From Dehalococcoidales bacterium (GTDB lineage Bacteria > Chloroflexota > Dehalococcoidia > Dehalococcoidales > UBA2162): a stretch of DNA of 7,360 nucleotides. This document shows positions 1 through 6,040 of this stretch, piece by piece (the stretch's first letter is position 1; each line of letters starts with the position of its first letter). Under the pieces are notes generated by a model. It was not told where the DNA came from. It did no database searches and was given only the letters and a program-made list of their open reading frames with translations. The position numbers were made by a program, and so were the translations under genes. The stretch covers positions 3,288-10,647 of the forward strand of contig NYYM01000030.1 of assembly GCA_002685815.1 (NCBI GenBank), in the 5' to 3' direction.

Positions 1-257
1 TCCTCTTCTGTTACCTCGCCGGTTATGACCACCGGCTGAGTGTTCATGATTCCGCTGATCGGGTCTTCTACGCTTGTTCCTCTCAGGATAGCTTCCCTGA
101 CATCTCCATCGGTTACTAGGCCGGCAAATTTACCGTTCTCATCGACGACGAAGGCGATACCCAAGGCACCGTTATCGATTGCCCGCATGGCAGTTTTTAT
201 GCTTTCCTCCTCGCTTACCGTCAGGTTGGCGATGTTCTCATTTTCAGGGGGGCTCAT
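1..257 (-). CDS. CBS-domain protein, N-terminal part; probable sugar nucleotidyltransferase (PtmE-like), truncated by window edge
   Basis: Only the first 85 residues are visible; the gene runs off the window at position 1. The ATG at 257-255 shares its first base with the TAA of the aminotransferase (TAATG), and a strong AGAGGAG lies five bases upstream, so the start is well supported. Residues 10-60 form a CBS motif: a hydrophobic stretch (GIAFVVDENGKFAGLVTDGD, residues 33-52) followed by VREAILRG. A second CBS unit appears to begin near residue 66 (ISGIMNTQPVV). From family knowledge, proteins that begin with paired CBS domains in nonulosonic acid loci usually continue into an NTP_transferase domain, as in PtmE of the legionaminic acid pathway, which makes GDP-glucosamine. 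CBS pairs commonly bind adenine nucleotides and may regulate activity. The catalytic domain is outside the window, so the enzyme assignment is inferred from the CBS start and the neighbours. Another CBS-containing protein is possible. Confidence 0.7.
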   Translation of the reverse strand, partial: MSPPENENIANLTVSEEESIKTAMRAIDNGALGIAFVVDENGKFAGLVTDGDVREAILRGTSVEDPISGIMNTQPVVITGEVTEE

Positions 258-1396
258 TATTTCTCCTCTTTGAAGAAATTGTCGATTTTGCTGACTATGA
301 GGTCCATATCCCCCTCTGTCAATGCGGGGTATATAGGTAGTGACAGAGCTCGTGATGCCAATTCTTCGGTGACGGGCAAATGGCTGCTGTAACTCAGCAC
401 GTTCTTGTAATAGTGGGTCAGGTGTATCGGGTGAAAGCTGATTCTGGTCATTATTCCCTGCCCTGCCAGATACTTTTGAAGTGAATCCCTCGTTTGACTC
501 CCGGCTCTGATTCTGATCGGGTATTCCTGGTAAACGTGAAATGCTTCGGTCGGGAATTCTGGAATCTCTACCCCGCTTATGCTAGACAACCGTTCGGACA
601 TATATGCAGCATTATTCCGTCTTATTTCGATGAGCCGGTCGACCTTCTTTATTTGGGTAACTCCCAGAGCGGCCAGAATATTGGACATCCTGAAGTTATA
701 TCCCAAGGTCACGTAGTCCATGTATTCGATAGAAGAAAAATAGTCGGCCGTCTCCGCCCTGCCGTGTGATCTTATCAATTTGAGCTTTTCGTATATACCC
801 TGGTCATTCGTAACTGCAAACCCTCCCTCACCGGTAGCAAATACTTTATTCTGGCAGGAACTGAACATGGCAGCGTCGCCGAAATTCCCGACCTTCTTGC
901 CGTCCCATTTCGCCCCGAAAGATTCGGCCGCATCTTCGATCAGCAACAGGTCATGCTTGACGGCGATTTCTCTCAACTCTTCTATCAGACAGGGACTGCC
1001 CCCGTAATGGATCGGCATAATAGCCCTGGTTCTGCCGTTGATTTTGGCCGTCACGTCCCCGGGGTCCAGTCCGTAGGTCTTTTCTTCTATGTCGGCAAAG
1101 ACAGGTTTTGCCCCGACGAAAAAAGGAGCGTTTACGGTAGCAATAAAGGTAAAAGAAGGAACAATAATCTCATCGCCCGGCCCGATTCCATATGCGATAA
1201 GAAGGGCATGCAGGACGGAAGTCCCTGAATTAAAGGCGAGAGTGTACCTGGTGCCGAGATAGCTTTCAATGAGGCCCTCAAACTCCTGGACATTAGGTCC
1301 GATCGCCCAGTTCATACCTGATTTCAGTGTTTCCGTTACCCTGTCTATGTCATCATCGTCCCAGTACGTCTTAAAAAGGGGAATCTTCCATTCCAT
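257..1396 (-). CDS. DegT/DnrJ/EryC1-family PLP-dependent sugar aminotransferase
   Basis: This 379-residue protein has the usual length and motifs of the family that aminates 4-keto (or 3-keto) nucleotide sugars with glutamate as donor, in the cytoplasm. Visible landmarks are the phosphate-binding NSGTS at 56-60, VPSFTFIAT at 79-87, the PLP-ring aspartate in LIEDAAESFGA (Asp155), the Schiff-base lysine in SSCQNKVFATGEGG (Lys184), and GYNFRMS near 232-238. The ATG at 1396 follows an AAGGAG with an 8-base spacer. Its stop overlaps the start of the CBS gene. In legionaminic or bacillosamine-type pathways the equivalent enzymes (LegC, PglE) place an amino group at C4 of a 4-keto-6-deoxy sugar; the acyltransferase just upstream in the operon is the expected partner that acylates this amine. 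A sugar 4,6-dehydratase to supply the ketone is not in the window. Family is certain; regiochemistry and nucleotide carrier (UDP or GDP) cannot be read from the sequence. Confidence 0.93.
   Translation of the reverse strand: MEWKIPLFKTYWDDDDIDRVTETLKSGMNWAIGPNVQEFEGLIESYLGTRYTLAFNSGTSVLHALLIAYGIGPGDEIIVPSFTFIATVNAPFFVGAKPVFADIEEKTYGLDPGDVTAKINGRTRAIMPIHYGGSPCLIEELREIAVKHDLLLIEDAAESFGAKWDGKKVGNFGDAAMFSSCQNKVFATGEGGFAVTNDQGIYEKLKLIRSHGRAETADYFSSIEYMDYVTLGYNFRMSNILAALGVTQIKKVDRLIEIRRNNAAYMSERLSSISGVEIPEFPTEAFHVYQEYPIRIRAGSQTRDSLQKYLAGQGIMTRISFHPIHLTHYYKNVLSYSSHLPVTEELASRALSLPIYPALTEGDMDLIVSKIDNFFKEEK
263..269 (-). promoter_or_regulatory. Shine-Dalgarno for the CBS gene, inside the aminotransferase 3' end
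   Basis: AGAGGAG is followed by AAATA and the ATG at 257. It lies within the codons for the last Lys-Glu-Glu-Lys of the aminotransferase, whose TAA shares one base with the next ATG. This arrangement suggests translational coupling of the two genes. Confidence 0.75.
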
Positions 1397-1404
1397 TAAC
1401 GAGT

Positions 1405-1410
1405 CTCCTT
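1405..1410 (-). promoter_or_regulatory. Shine-Dalgarno for the aminotransferase
   Basis: AAGGAG with an 8-base spacer to the ATG at 1396. Its first two bases belong to the TAA stop of the upstream acyltransferase (TAAGGAG). It fixes the aminotransferase start. Confidence 0.75.
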
Positions 1411-2068
1411 AAGTACCTTTTTCCCGTTTATCCGCCCTGAAGATCCTCCCCGGCACCCCCACCACGGTCACATTATCCGGTACGTCGCTGATTATGGCCG
1501 CCCCTGCGGCTATCGTTGATCCTTCCCCGATGCTTATGTTCTGAATAACCGTGGCTCCGATACCGACTTCTGTGTAAGCCTTGACGGTGACAGCCCCACC
1601 TAGGTTCCCCCCCGGCTGTATGTTAACGTGGTCTCCAATCATGTTGTCGTGGTCGATAGTAGCCCCCGTATTTATGATTACGTCGTCGCCGATGATAGAA
1701 TCGGTATTAATTATGGCTCCCGCCGCTATCATTACCCCGTCACCCATCCTCACATTCTTGGCGATGACGGCCCTCGGGTGAACGGCGTTTACCGGTTTTA
1801 GCCCCATTTCTTTCAAGTGTTCAAATAGGGCTGCCCGCACCTTGCGGTTCCCCAGGGCAATTATACCACCTTCTATCCTCTTTTCTTGAATTAATCTGGG
1901 CAGTGCGGCCATGTTTCCCAGCACCGGGACACCGCTAATTATCTTGTCATGGGAGTTCTCGTCATCATCTATGAACCCGATAACTTCTACAGACGTGTCG
2001 TACTGCAGGATATCCAGTGTCACCTTGCCGTGTCCGCCGGCTCCTATGATAACGATATTCACCTGCAT
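1409..2068 (-). CDS. neuD: NeuD/PglD-family sugar O/N-acyltransferase (left-handed beta-helix)
   Basis: The protein has the two-part NeuD/PglD architecture. An N-terminal Rossmann-like subdomain starts with VIIGAGGHGK (about residues 6-15) and contains VIGFIDDDE. A C-terminal hexapeptide-repeat beta-helix runs from about residue 95 to 205, with many I/V-G-x turns (IIGDDVIINTGA, MIGDHVNI). The segment TIDHDNMIGD carries the histidine (about residue 140) equivalent to the catalytic base of PglD. The C-terminal VVGVPGRI is typical of acetyl-CoA sites. In this operon the likely job is to acetylate the amine installed by the aminotransferase on a nucleotide sugar; acetylation of a sialic acid hydroxyl, as in NeuD of Neu5Ac loci, is the alternative. 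Start choice: ATG at 2068, five bases after the NeuC stop. A TTG at 2077 would overlap that stop but has no Shine-Dalgarno; a GTG at 2062 would give a protein starting (M)NIVIIGAGG, also plausible. Confidence 0.9.
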   Translation of the reverse strand: MQVNIVIIGAGGHGKVTLDILQYDTSVEVIGFIDDDENSHDKIISGVPVLGNMAALPRLIQEKRIEGGIIALGNRKVRAALFEHLKEMGLKPVNAVHPRAVIAKNVRMGDGVMIAAGAIINTDSIIGDDVIINTGATIDHDNMIGDHVNIQPGGNLGGAVTVKAYTEVGIGATVIQNISIGEGSTIAAGAAIISDVPDNVTVVGVPGRIFRADKREKGT

Positions 2069-2071
2069 TAA

Positions 2072-2075
2072 CCTC
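2072..2075 (-). promoter_or_regulatory. Weak Shine-Dalgarno (GAGG) for the NeuD-family gene
   Basis: GAGG overlaps the TGA stop of the epimerase gene. It lies only three bases before the ATG at 2068 but nine bases before the GTG at 2062, so it slightly favours the GTG on spacing and the ATG on codon preference. No comparable motif precedes the TTG at 2077. Confidence 0.4.
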
Positions 2076-3225
2076 AATAAGCGATTTGTTTCCGGAGCAA
2101 ACGGGGAGTATTCTCAACGCCGCTGAGAATCTCAGCAATCCTGGTGCCGGCTTTCCCGTCTCCGTATGGATTATGACTCCTTTTTATCTCGTCCAGAAAC
2201 TCCTTGTCTCCAATCGCTCTTCTTATCGCCGTTGTTATCTCATCCCGGTCGTGCCTCACATTGATGACGTTATTTTCCCTTTCCCTGCCCTCCTGACGGC
2301 TGCCGACATTGATCACCGGCAAGCCAAACGAAGGGGCGTCTATCATTCCGCTGCTCGAGTTTCCTACCAGGACGCTGGCCAACTTCATCAGACTGAGGTA
2401 CTCCCTCCGGGGTAGACTCTTCAGAGCTTTGATAGAAGTATACCTTTTTTCGTAGTCCTTGAGTATCTCTATCATTTCTCGTCCGCCGGCGTCGGCATTT
2501 GGATACACCAGAATGACTGGATAGCCCGTTGCCGCCACTGCCTCCAGCGTCTCCACCATTTGTTGGCCTGCCTGCTCTGTCGCCGTCGTCACCGGGTGTT
2601 GTACCATTAGGATTAACGGTTTTGAAGAATCTATCCCGAATTTCTTGATCGTGCTCTCCCGGGGTATCAAGGGCTCATTTAGAATGACGTCCAGGGCGGG
2701 TGAACCGACCATGTGGATTCGCCACTCGTCCTCACCCATCTTGATGATTCTTTCGGCGCTTTTCTCTGTCGCCGGGAAATGGATATGAGCAAACTTGGTG
2801 ATAGCGTGGCGGGCGTATTCATCCAGACCCCCCCTAGAGCTGTCGCCGCCGTGAATGTGAGCTATCGGGATGTTCATGTAGGCCCCGGATATGGCTGCTG
2901 CCAGTGCCTCCACTCGATCTCCCAAGACCAGAATCATATCCGGATTCAATGTTTCCCAGGTCTGGGCCAGGCCGATAATGCCTTTTCCCACCGATTCCGC
3001 CATCGCTTCCAGCTTGTCGCTGTCCGGCATCATATCCACTCTGCCCTCTATCGTAAAACCGTCCTTCTCTATTTCCTCGACGGTATTACCGAACTCGCCG
3101 GAAAGGTGCATTCCGGTGACCACCAGCAACAGTTCTAACTCTTGCTCAGCCTCTATGGCTCTCAATACGGGACTGAGAATTCCGTAGTCGGCCCTCGTCC
3201 CGGTAACTACTGCAACTCTTTTCAT
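2074..3225 (-). CDS. neuC: NeuC/LegG-type hydrolysing UDP(GDP)-sugar 2-epimerase
   Basis: This 383-residue cytoplasmic protein is a GT-B-fold, hydrolysing nucleotide-sugar 2-epimerase. It removes the nucleotide and inverts C2, giving the free ManNAc-type hexose that NeuB uses. Landmarks in order are TGTRADYG (8-15), LGDRVEALAAA (101-111), HIHGGD (123-128), DEYARHAITKFAHIHFPAT (135-153), MVQHPVT (207-213), YPNADAGGR (241-249), and the nucleotide-binding stretch GNSSSGMIDAPSFGLPVINV (288-307), followed by GSRQEGRER. Length and motif order are those of an intact enzyme. The HxHGG motif is followed by Asp128, where NeuC proteins I remember usually have Glu. The gene starts 14 bases after the neuB stop with only a weak AGG upstream, so translation may depend on coupling. 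With an aminotransferase and acyltransferase in the same operon, the substrate may be a 2,4-diacetamido sugar nucleotide (LegG-like) rather than UDP-GlcNAc. Confidence 0.94.
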   Translation of the reverse strand: MKRVAVVTGTRADYGILSPVLRAIEAEQELELLLVVTGMHLSGEFGNTVEEIEKDGFTIEGRVDMMPDSDKLEAMAESVGKGIIGLAQTWETLNPDMILVLGDRVEALAAAISGAYMNIPIAHIHGGDSSRGGLDEYARHAITKFAHIHFPATEKSAERIIKMGEDEWRIHMVGSPALDVILNEPLIPRESTIKKFGIDSSKPLILMVQHPVTTATEQAGQQMVETLEAVAATGYPVILVYPNADAGGREMIEILKDYEKRYTSIKALKSLPRREYLSLMKLASVLVGNSSSGMIDAPSFGLPVINVGSRQEGRERENNVINVRHDRDEITTAIRRAIGDKEFLDEIKRSHNPYGDGKAGTRIAEILSGVENTPRLLRKQIAY

Positions 3226-3239
3226 TGCCTATGCCATGC

Positions 3240-4289
3240 CTATACCATTTTTGACAAAGCTATTATTTCTCCCGCTTTTATGCTTGCTCTCGTCCGGCTG
3301 CCGACAATCAGATTCATTGACTTGACTCCCAGACCGCTGCCGGGTCGTTTCAGGCTCACCATTTCTTCGGTGACCACCGTTCCCTCCGTAATATCCACAT
3401 TGGCGACAATACTTCTTCGGGCTACCTTCTTGATTTCTTCCTCGCCGGCCGTTATCCTCTTTGTTCCATCCCCCATAGCAAGCTCAACGTTCCTGATGGC
3501 CGATACCATTTCTTTCAATTCCTCCGGCTCCAAAGAAGCCCTTTGGTCCGGTCCCGGCAGGTTCCGGTCCAGGGTAAAGTGCTTCTCGATTACACAAGCG
3601 CCCAGGGCCACCGCTGCTACCGGAACCGTAATACCCAGTGTGTGGTCGGAGAGGCCCACTGGCAGACTGAAGGCGCCTCTCAGGGTTTCTATCGCCCTGA
3701 GATTCATCTCCTCTATTCTTGCCGGGTAGCTGGTGACGCAGTGCAGCAGGATAACTTCCTCCATCCCTTTTCCCTTTATGATTTCCAGAGCATCCTTTAC
3801 CTCGTCAAGGGTGGACATCCCGGTGGAGAGAATTATCGGTTTTCTCTTGCTGGCGACATGTTCAAGCAAAGGTAAATTGGTGATTTCGCCCGAGGCGATC
3901 TTGAAAGCAGGTACTTCTAGTTCTTCGAGCAAATCAACGCTGCCTCCGTCAAACGCAGACGACAGAAAAACTATTTTCTTCTTCCTGGCATAGTCGGACA
4001 ATCGCTTGAAATCTTCTCTCTTAAGCTCAAGCCCTTTCAACATTTCCAGTTGAGGTTCGTTCCGGTTTGTGGTCTGTGTCTGGTAGATGGCTTTTTCGGC
4101 ATCGGCGGTGGCTATTTCCTCGGCCCGAAAGGTCTGAAACTTGACCGCGTCAGCGCCGGCTTCCCTGGCCGCGTCGATGAGCTTCTTAGCCAGCTCGTTA
4201 TCGCCGTTATGATTTACCCCCGCCTCGGCGATAATGAAACAGGGCTCACCCTCACCGATTATTCTCTCGCCTATTTCTATCCCTATCAT
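3240..4289 (-). CDS. neuB: N-acetylneuraminate/legionaminate synthase (NeuB family), complete
   Basis: NeuB-family enzymes condense a ManNAc-type sugar with PEP to give a nine-carbon nonulosonic acid. This 349-residue protein has the standard TIM-barrel plus C-terminal SAF domain layout (barrel about 10-275, SAF about 288-347). All hallmark positions are present: AEAGVNHNGD (Glu22, His27), DAVKFQTF (Lys50), FKIASGE (Lys130, Ser133), LSTGMS (Ser155), LSDHT (metal ligand His216), IEKHFT (metal ligand His237), and KRPGSGLG (Arg315) in the SAF domain. These align with residues described for the Neisseria meningitidis enzyme at nearly constant offset, which supports full activity. The ATG at 4289 overlaps the TGA of the fusion gene (ATGA), with a purine-rich AGGAAAGAGGG upstream. 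Whether the product is Neu5Ac, legionaminic acid or another nonulosonate cannot be decided from the protein alone; the operon context favours a diamino sugar. Confidence 0.95.
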   Translation of the reverse strand: MIGIEIGERIIGEGEPCFIIAEAGVNHNGDNELAKKLIDAAREAGADAVKFQTFRAEEIATADAEKAIYQTQTTNRNEPQLEMLKGLELKREDFKRLSDYARKKKIVFLSSAFDGGSVDLLEELEVPAFKIASGEITNLPLLEHVASKRKPIILSTGMSTLDEVKDALEIIKGKGMEEVILLHCVTSYPARIEEMNLRAIETLRGAFSLPVGLSDHTLGITVPVAAVALGACVIEKHFTLDRNLPGPDQRASLEPEELKEMVSAIRNVELAMGDGTKRITAGEEEIKKVARRSIVANVDITEGTVVTEEMVSLKRPGSGLGVKSMNLIVGSRTRASIKAGEIIALSKMV

Positions 4290-6040
4290 GCCCTCTTTCC
4301 TGATGGCCCCTCCCTGAACTCTGCTTTCGGAGCGGCCCTCTGTTGGACGTCGGCGTTCAGGGCTGACAGTTCAGGGTTGTCGTCCAGAAACCGGCAAATG
4401 TCAAAAATATCGAAGTCTTCTTTCTGCGCCAACAGGGCATTGAATATCCTGGTCATCAGGTCGAAATCCTCCTGAGTATCCACCGTAACGCGGTATTCGG
4501 GGCGTCGTATCCTTGGGTCGGTGATGCTGATGACCTCACACTTGAAAACGCCCGCTTCCCGGAAATACGGCCCCCAGATTTCGGTATCATCGGAAGCCTC
4601 CATCTCGCACGCCTTCTCCACGGCCATTCTTTTTAGCCCATAGCACTCGCACCCGTTGGGTACACCTTCCATCTCGCAGAAGTCATAACCTTCATCGAGA
4701 TAGAGGTTTATCAATTGCTCTGCCAAGAGAGGCTCTTTTAACGGGTCATCGGCGGTGGCGCTGATAATCAGGTCTACGTCATACTGCCTGGCGCAGTCTC
4801 TTATCCAGACCAGTACGTCGTCTTCACTTCCCCGAAAACAAGGAATTCCGTTCCTTTCGGCAGCCTCGACCAGCGGGTCGTCCTGAGAATTGGTCGATGT
4901 CATCAACACCAGCGGGTTTATGTTCAGGCGTTTCAAGCGGTCAATCATCCAGTCAATCATCGGTCTGCCCTCAATCGGTTTGATGACCTTAAGGGGCAAC
5001 CCCTGCGATTTTAAGCGGGCTGTGATGAATATACCGGTCCTGACCAGTTCACCCCTCTTGAGCGGCTCGAATTTCTCATAGTCAAACTCCGACTTCTTGC
5101 CCAGCAGCGATTCTATTCGCTTGCCGTCGACCTCCCCCTTTTTTGCCCTCATAACACTCAGATTGTCTGTGGAAAACGTGTCGCCCGCCCTGATCTTTGT
5201 TCCGCTGACCACCTTCATCAGCGATTTGTATTGCCGGTAGACCAGTTCGTCGGCGGAAACCTCGTTCGGATCTTTGTTCAGCATACCGTCGATGATCCTG
5301 ATGTTCTTAACGAACTCGCCGAACTCGTCCGGATTCAGGGCCGCTTCAAAGTCCTCACCCTTCAGACTCCGGTCATGAGTGATATGTTTCTCGATAATGG
5401 AAGCCCCTGAAACCATGAACAGTACCGGCAAGAATGTCGAAGCGTCCGACGTGGGCTCCGAGTGGTCCTGATAACCGAAGTGAACACCATATTTCTCCGA
5501 TAGTCTCTTCACAAAATTCAGGTTAATTCCCTCCGGATTGGTCGGGAAATTTTGCAGACCGTACATCAAATGTATGTCAGCCTTTTCATCTTCAGAGTAG
5601 ATTAGCTGTATTACTTTGTCTATTTCGTTTTCCTCCATCCCCCCGGCCGATATTGCTATTTCCTTTTCTGCTTTGACTACCTCACGCACTAGTTCCTCAT
5701 TCTCCAGGTTGGCCGCGTGCAGCTTGTAACCCTTCACTTTTTGGTTTTTGCAGAATCTGGCGCTCTCCATATCGTACACATTAGCCCAGACATCCAGCCC
5801 CAGCGAGTTCGCCCTGTCAATGAGACCTGACCAGTCCTCCCAGGTCAAATAGCACTCCTTTATCTCCGCGTAATCCTGGTCCGCCGGAATAATATAACTG
5901 TCCAGATCGATAATCTGAAGTAGAATTCCGTCCGCCTTCGCCTCAGCGGCTCCTTCGATGATGGTCAGGCCAAGCCTCGGCTTTCCTTCGTGGGAAGCCG
6001 CCATCTCCGCCAGGATATACGTGGATACTTTCTTGTTCAT
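4286..6040 (-). CDS. Fusion protein: divergent NeuB-like synthase domain + SAF domain + SpsF-like cytidylyltransferase
   Basis: One uninterrupted 584-codon frame joins two enzyme families. Residues about 5-250 are NeuB-like: LAEMAASHEG (Glu12, His17), GYQDHSEP (His193) and IIEKHITHDRS (His219). Residues about 270-330 resemble a SAF domain, with VMRAKKGEVDG carrying Arg298. From about 335 to 560 comes an SpsF/KdsB-type nucleotidyltransferase: the loop IFITARLKSQGLPLKVI (337-353), then GRPMIDWMIDRL, SATADDPL (427-434) and YRVTVDTQEDFDL (516-528). A polar tail of some 20 residues follows. Known families suggest synthesis of a CMP-activated nonulosonate by the C-terminal half; no other CMP-sugar synthetase is visible here. 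The synthase half is altered: NeuB's KFQ lysine is Leu40, the LS(T/S) position is Asn87 and the Ser of KIAS is Ala109, so PEP binding is doubtful. Both ends overlap neighbours by ATGA, arguing against an assembly chimera. Domain calls are firm; the function of the first half is open. Confidence 0.88.
   Translation of the reverse strand: MNKKVSTYILAEMAASHEGKPRLGLTIIEGAAEAKADGILLQIIDLDSYIIPADQDYAEIKECYLTWEDWSGLIDRANSLGLDVWANVYDMESARFCKNQKVKGYKLHAANLENEELVREVVKAEKEIAISAGGMEENEIDKVIQLIYSEDEKADIHLMYGLQNFPTNPEGINLNFVKRLSEKYGVHFGYQDHSEPTSDASTFLPVLFMVSGASIIEKHITHDRSLKGEDFEAALNPDEFGEFVKNIRIIDGMLNKDPNEVSADELVYRQYKSLMKVVSGTKIRAGDTFSTDNLSVMRAKKGEVDGKRIESLLGKKSEFDYEKFEPLKRGELVRTGIFITARLKSQGLPLKVIKPIEGRPMIDWMIDRLKRLNINPLVLMTSTNSQDDPLVEAAERNGIPCFRGSEDDVLVWIRDCARQYDVDLIISATADDPLKEPLLAEQLINLYLDEGYDFCEMEGVPNGCECYGLKRMAVEKACEMEASDDTEIWGPYFREAGVFKCEVISITDPRIRRPEYRVTVDTQEDFDLMTRIFNALLAQKEDFDIFDICRFLDDNPELSALNADVQQRAAPKAEFREGPSGKRA

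Noticed and set aside
2069..2077. TTG start for the NeuD-family gene at 2077
   Set aside because: It would overlap the epimerase stop and lacks an upstream Shine-Dalgarno; the ATG at 2068 or GTG at 2062 fits the usual N-terminus of the family better.
3142..3729. Plus-strand open frame of 195 codons (and similar ones at 2713-3138, 4050-4475, 494-769)
   Set aside because: They lie antisense to well-supported genes, resemble no family, lack convincing ribosome sites and come from codon-composition shadows of the minus-strand genes.
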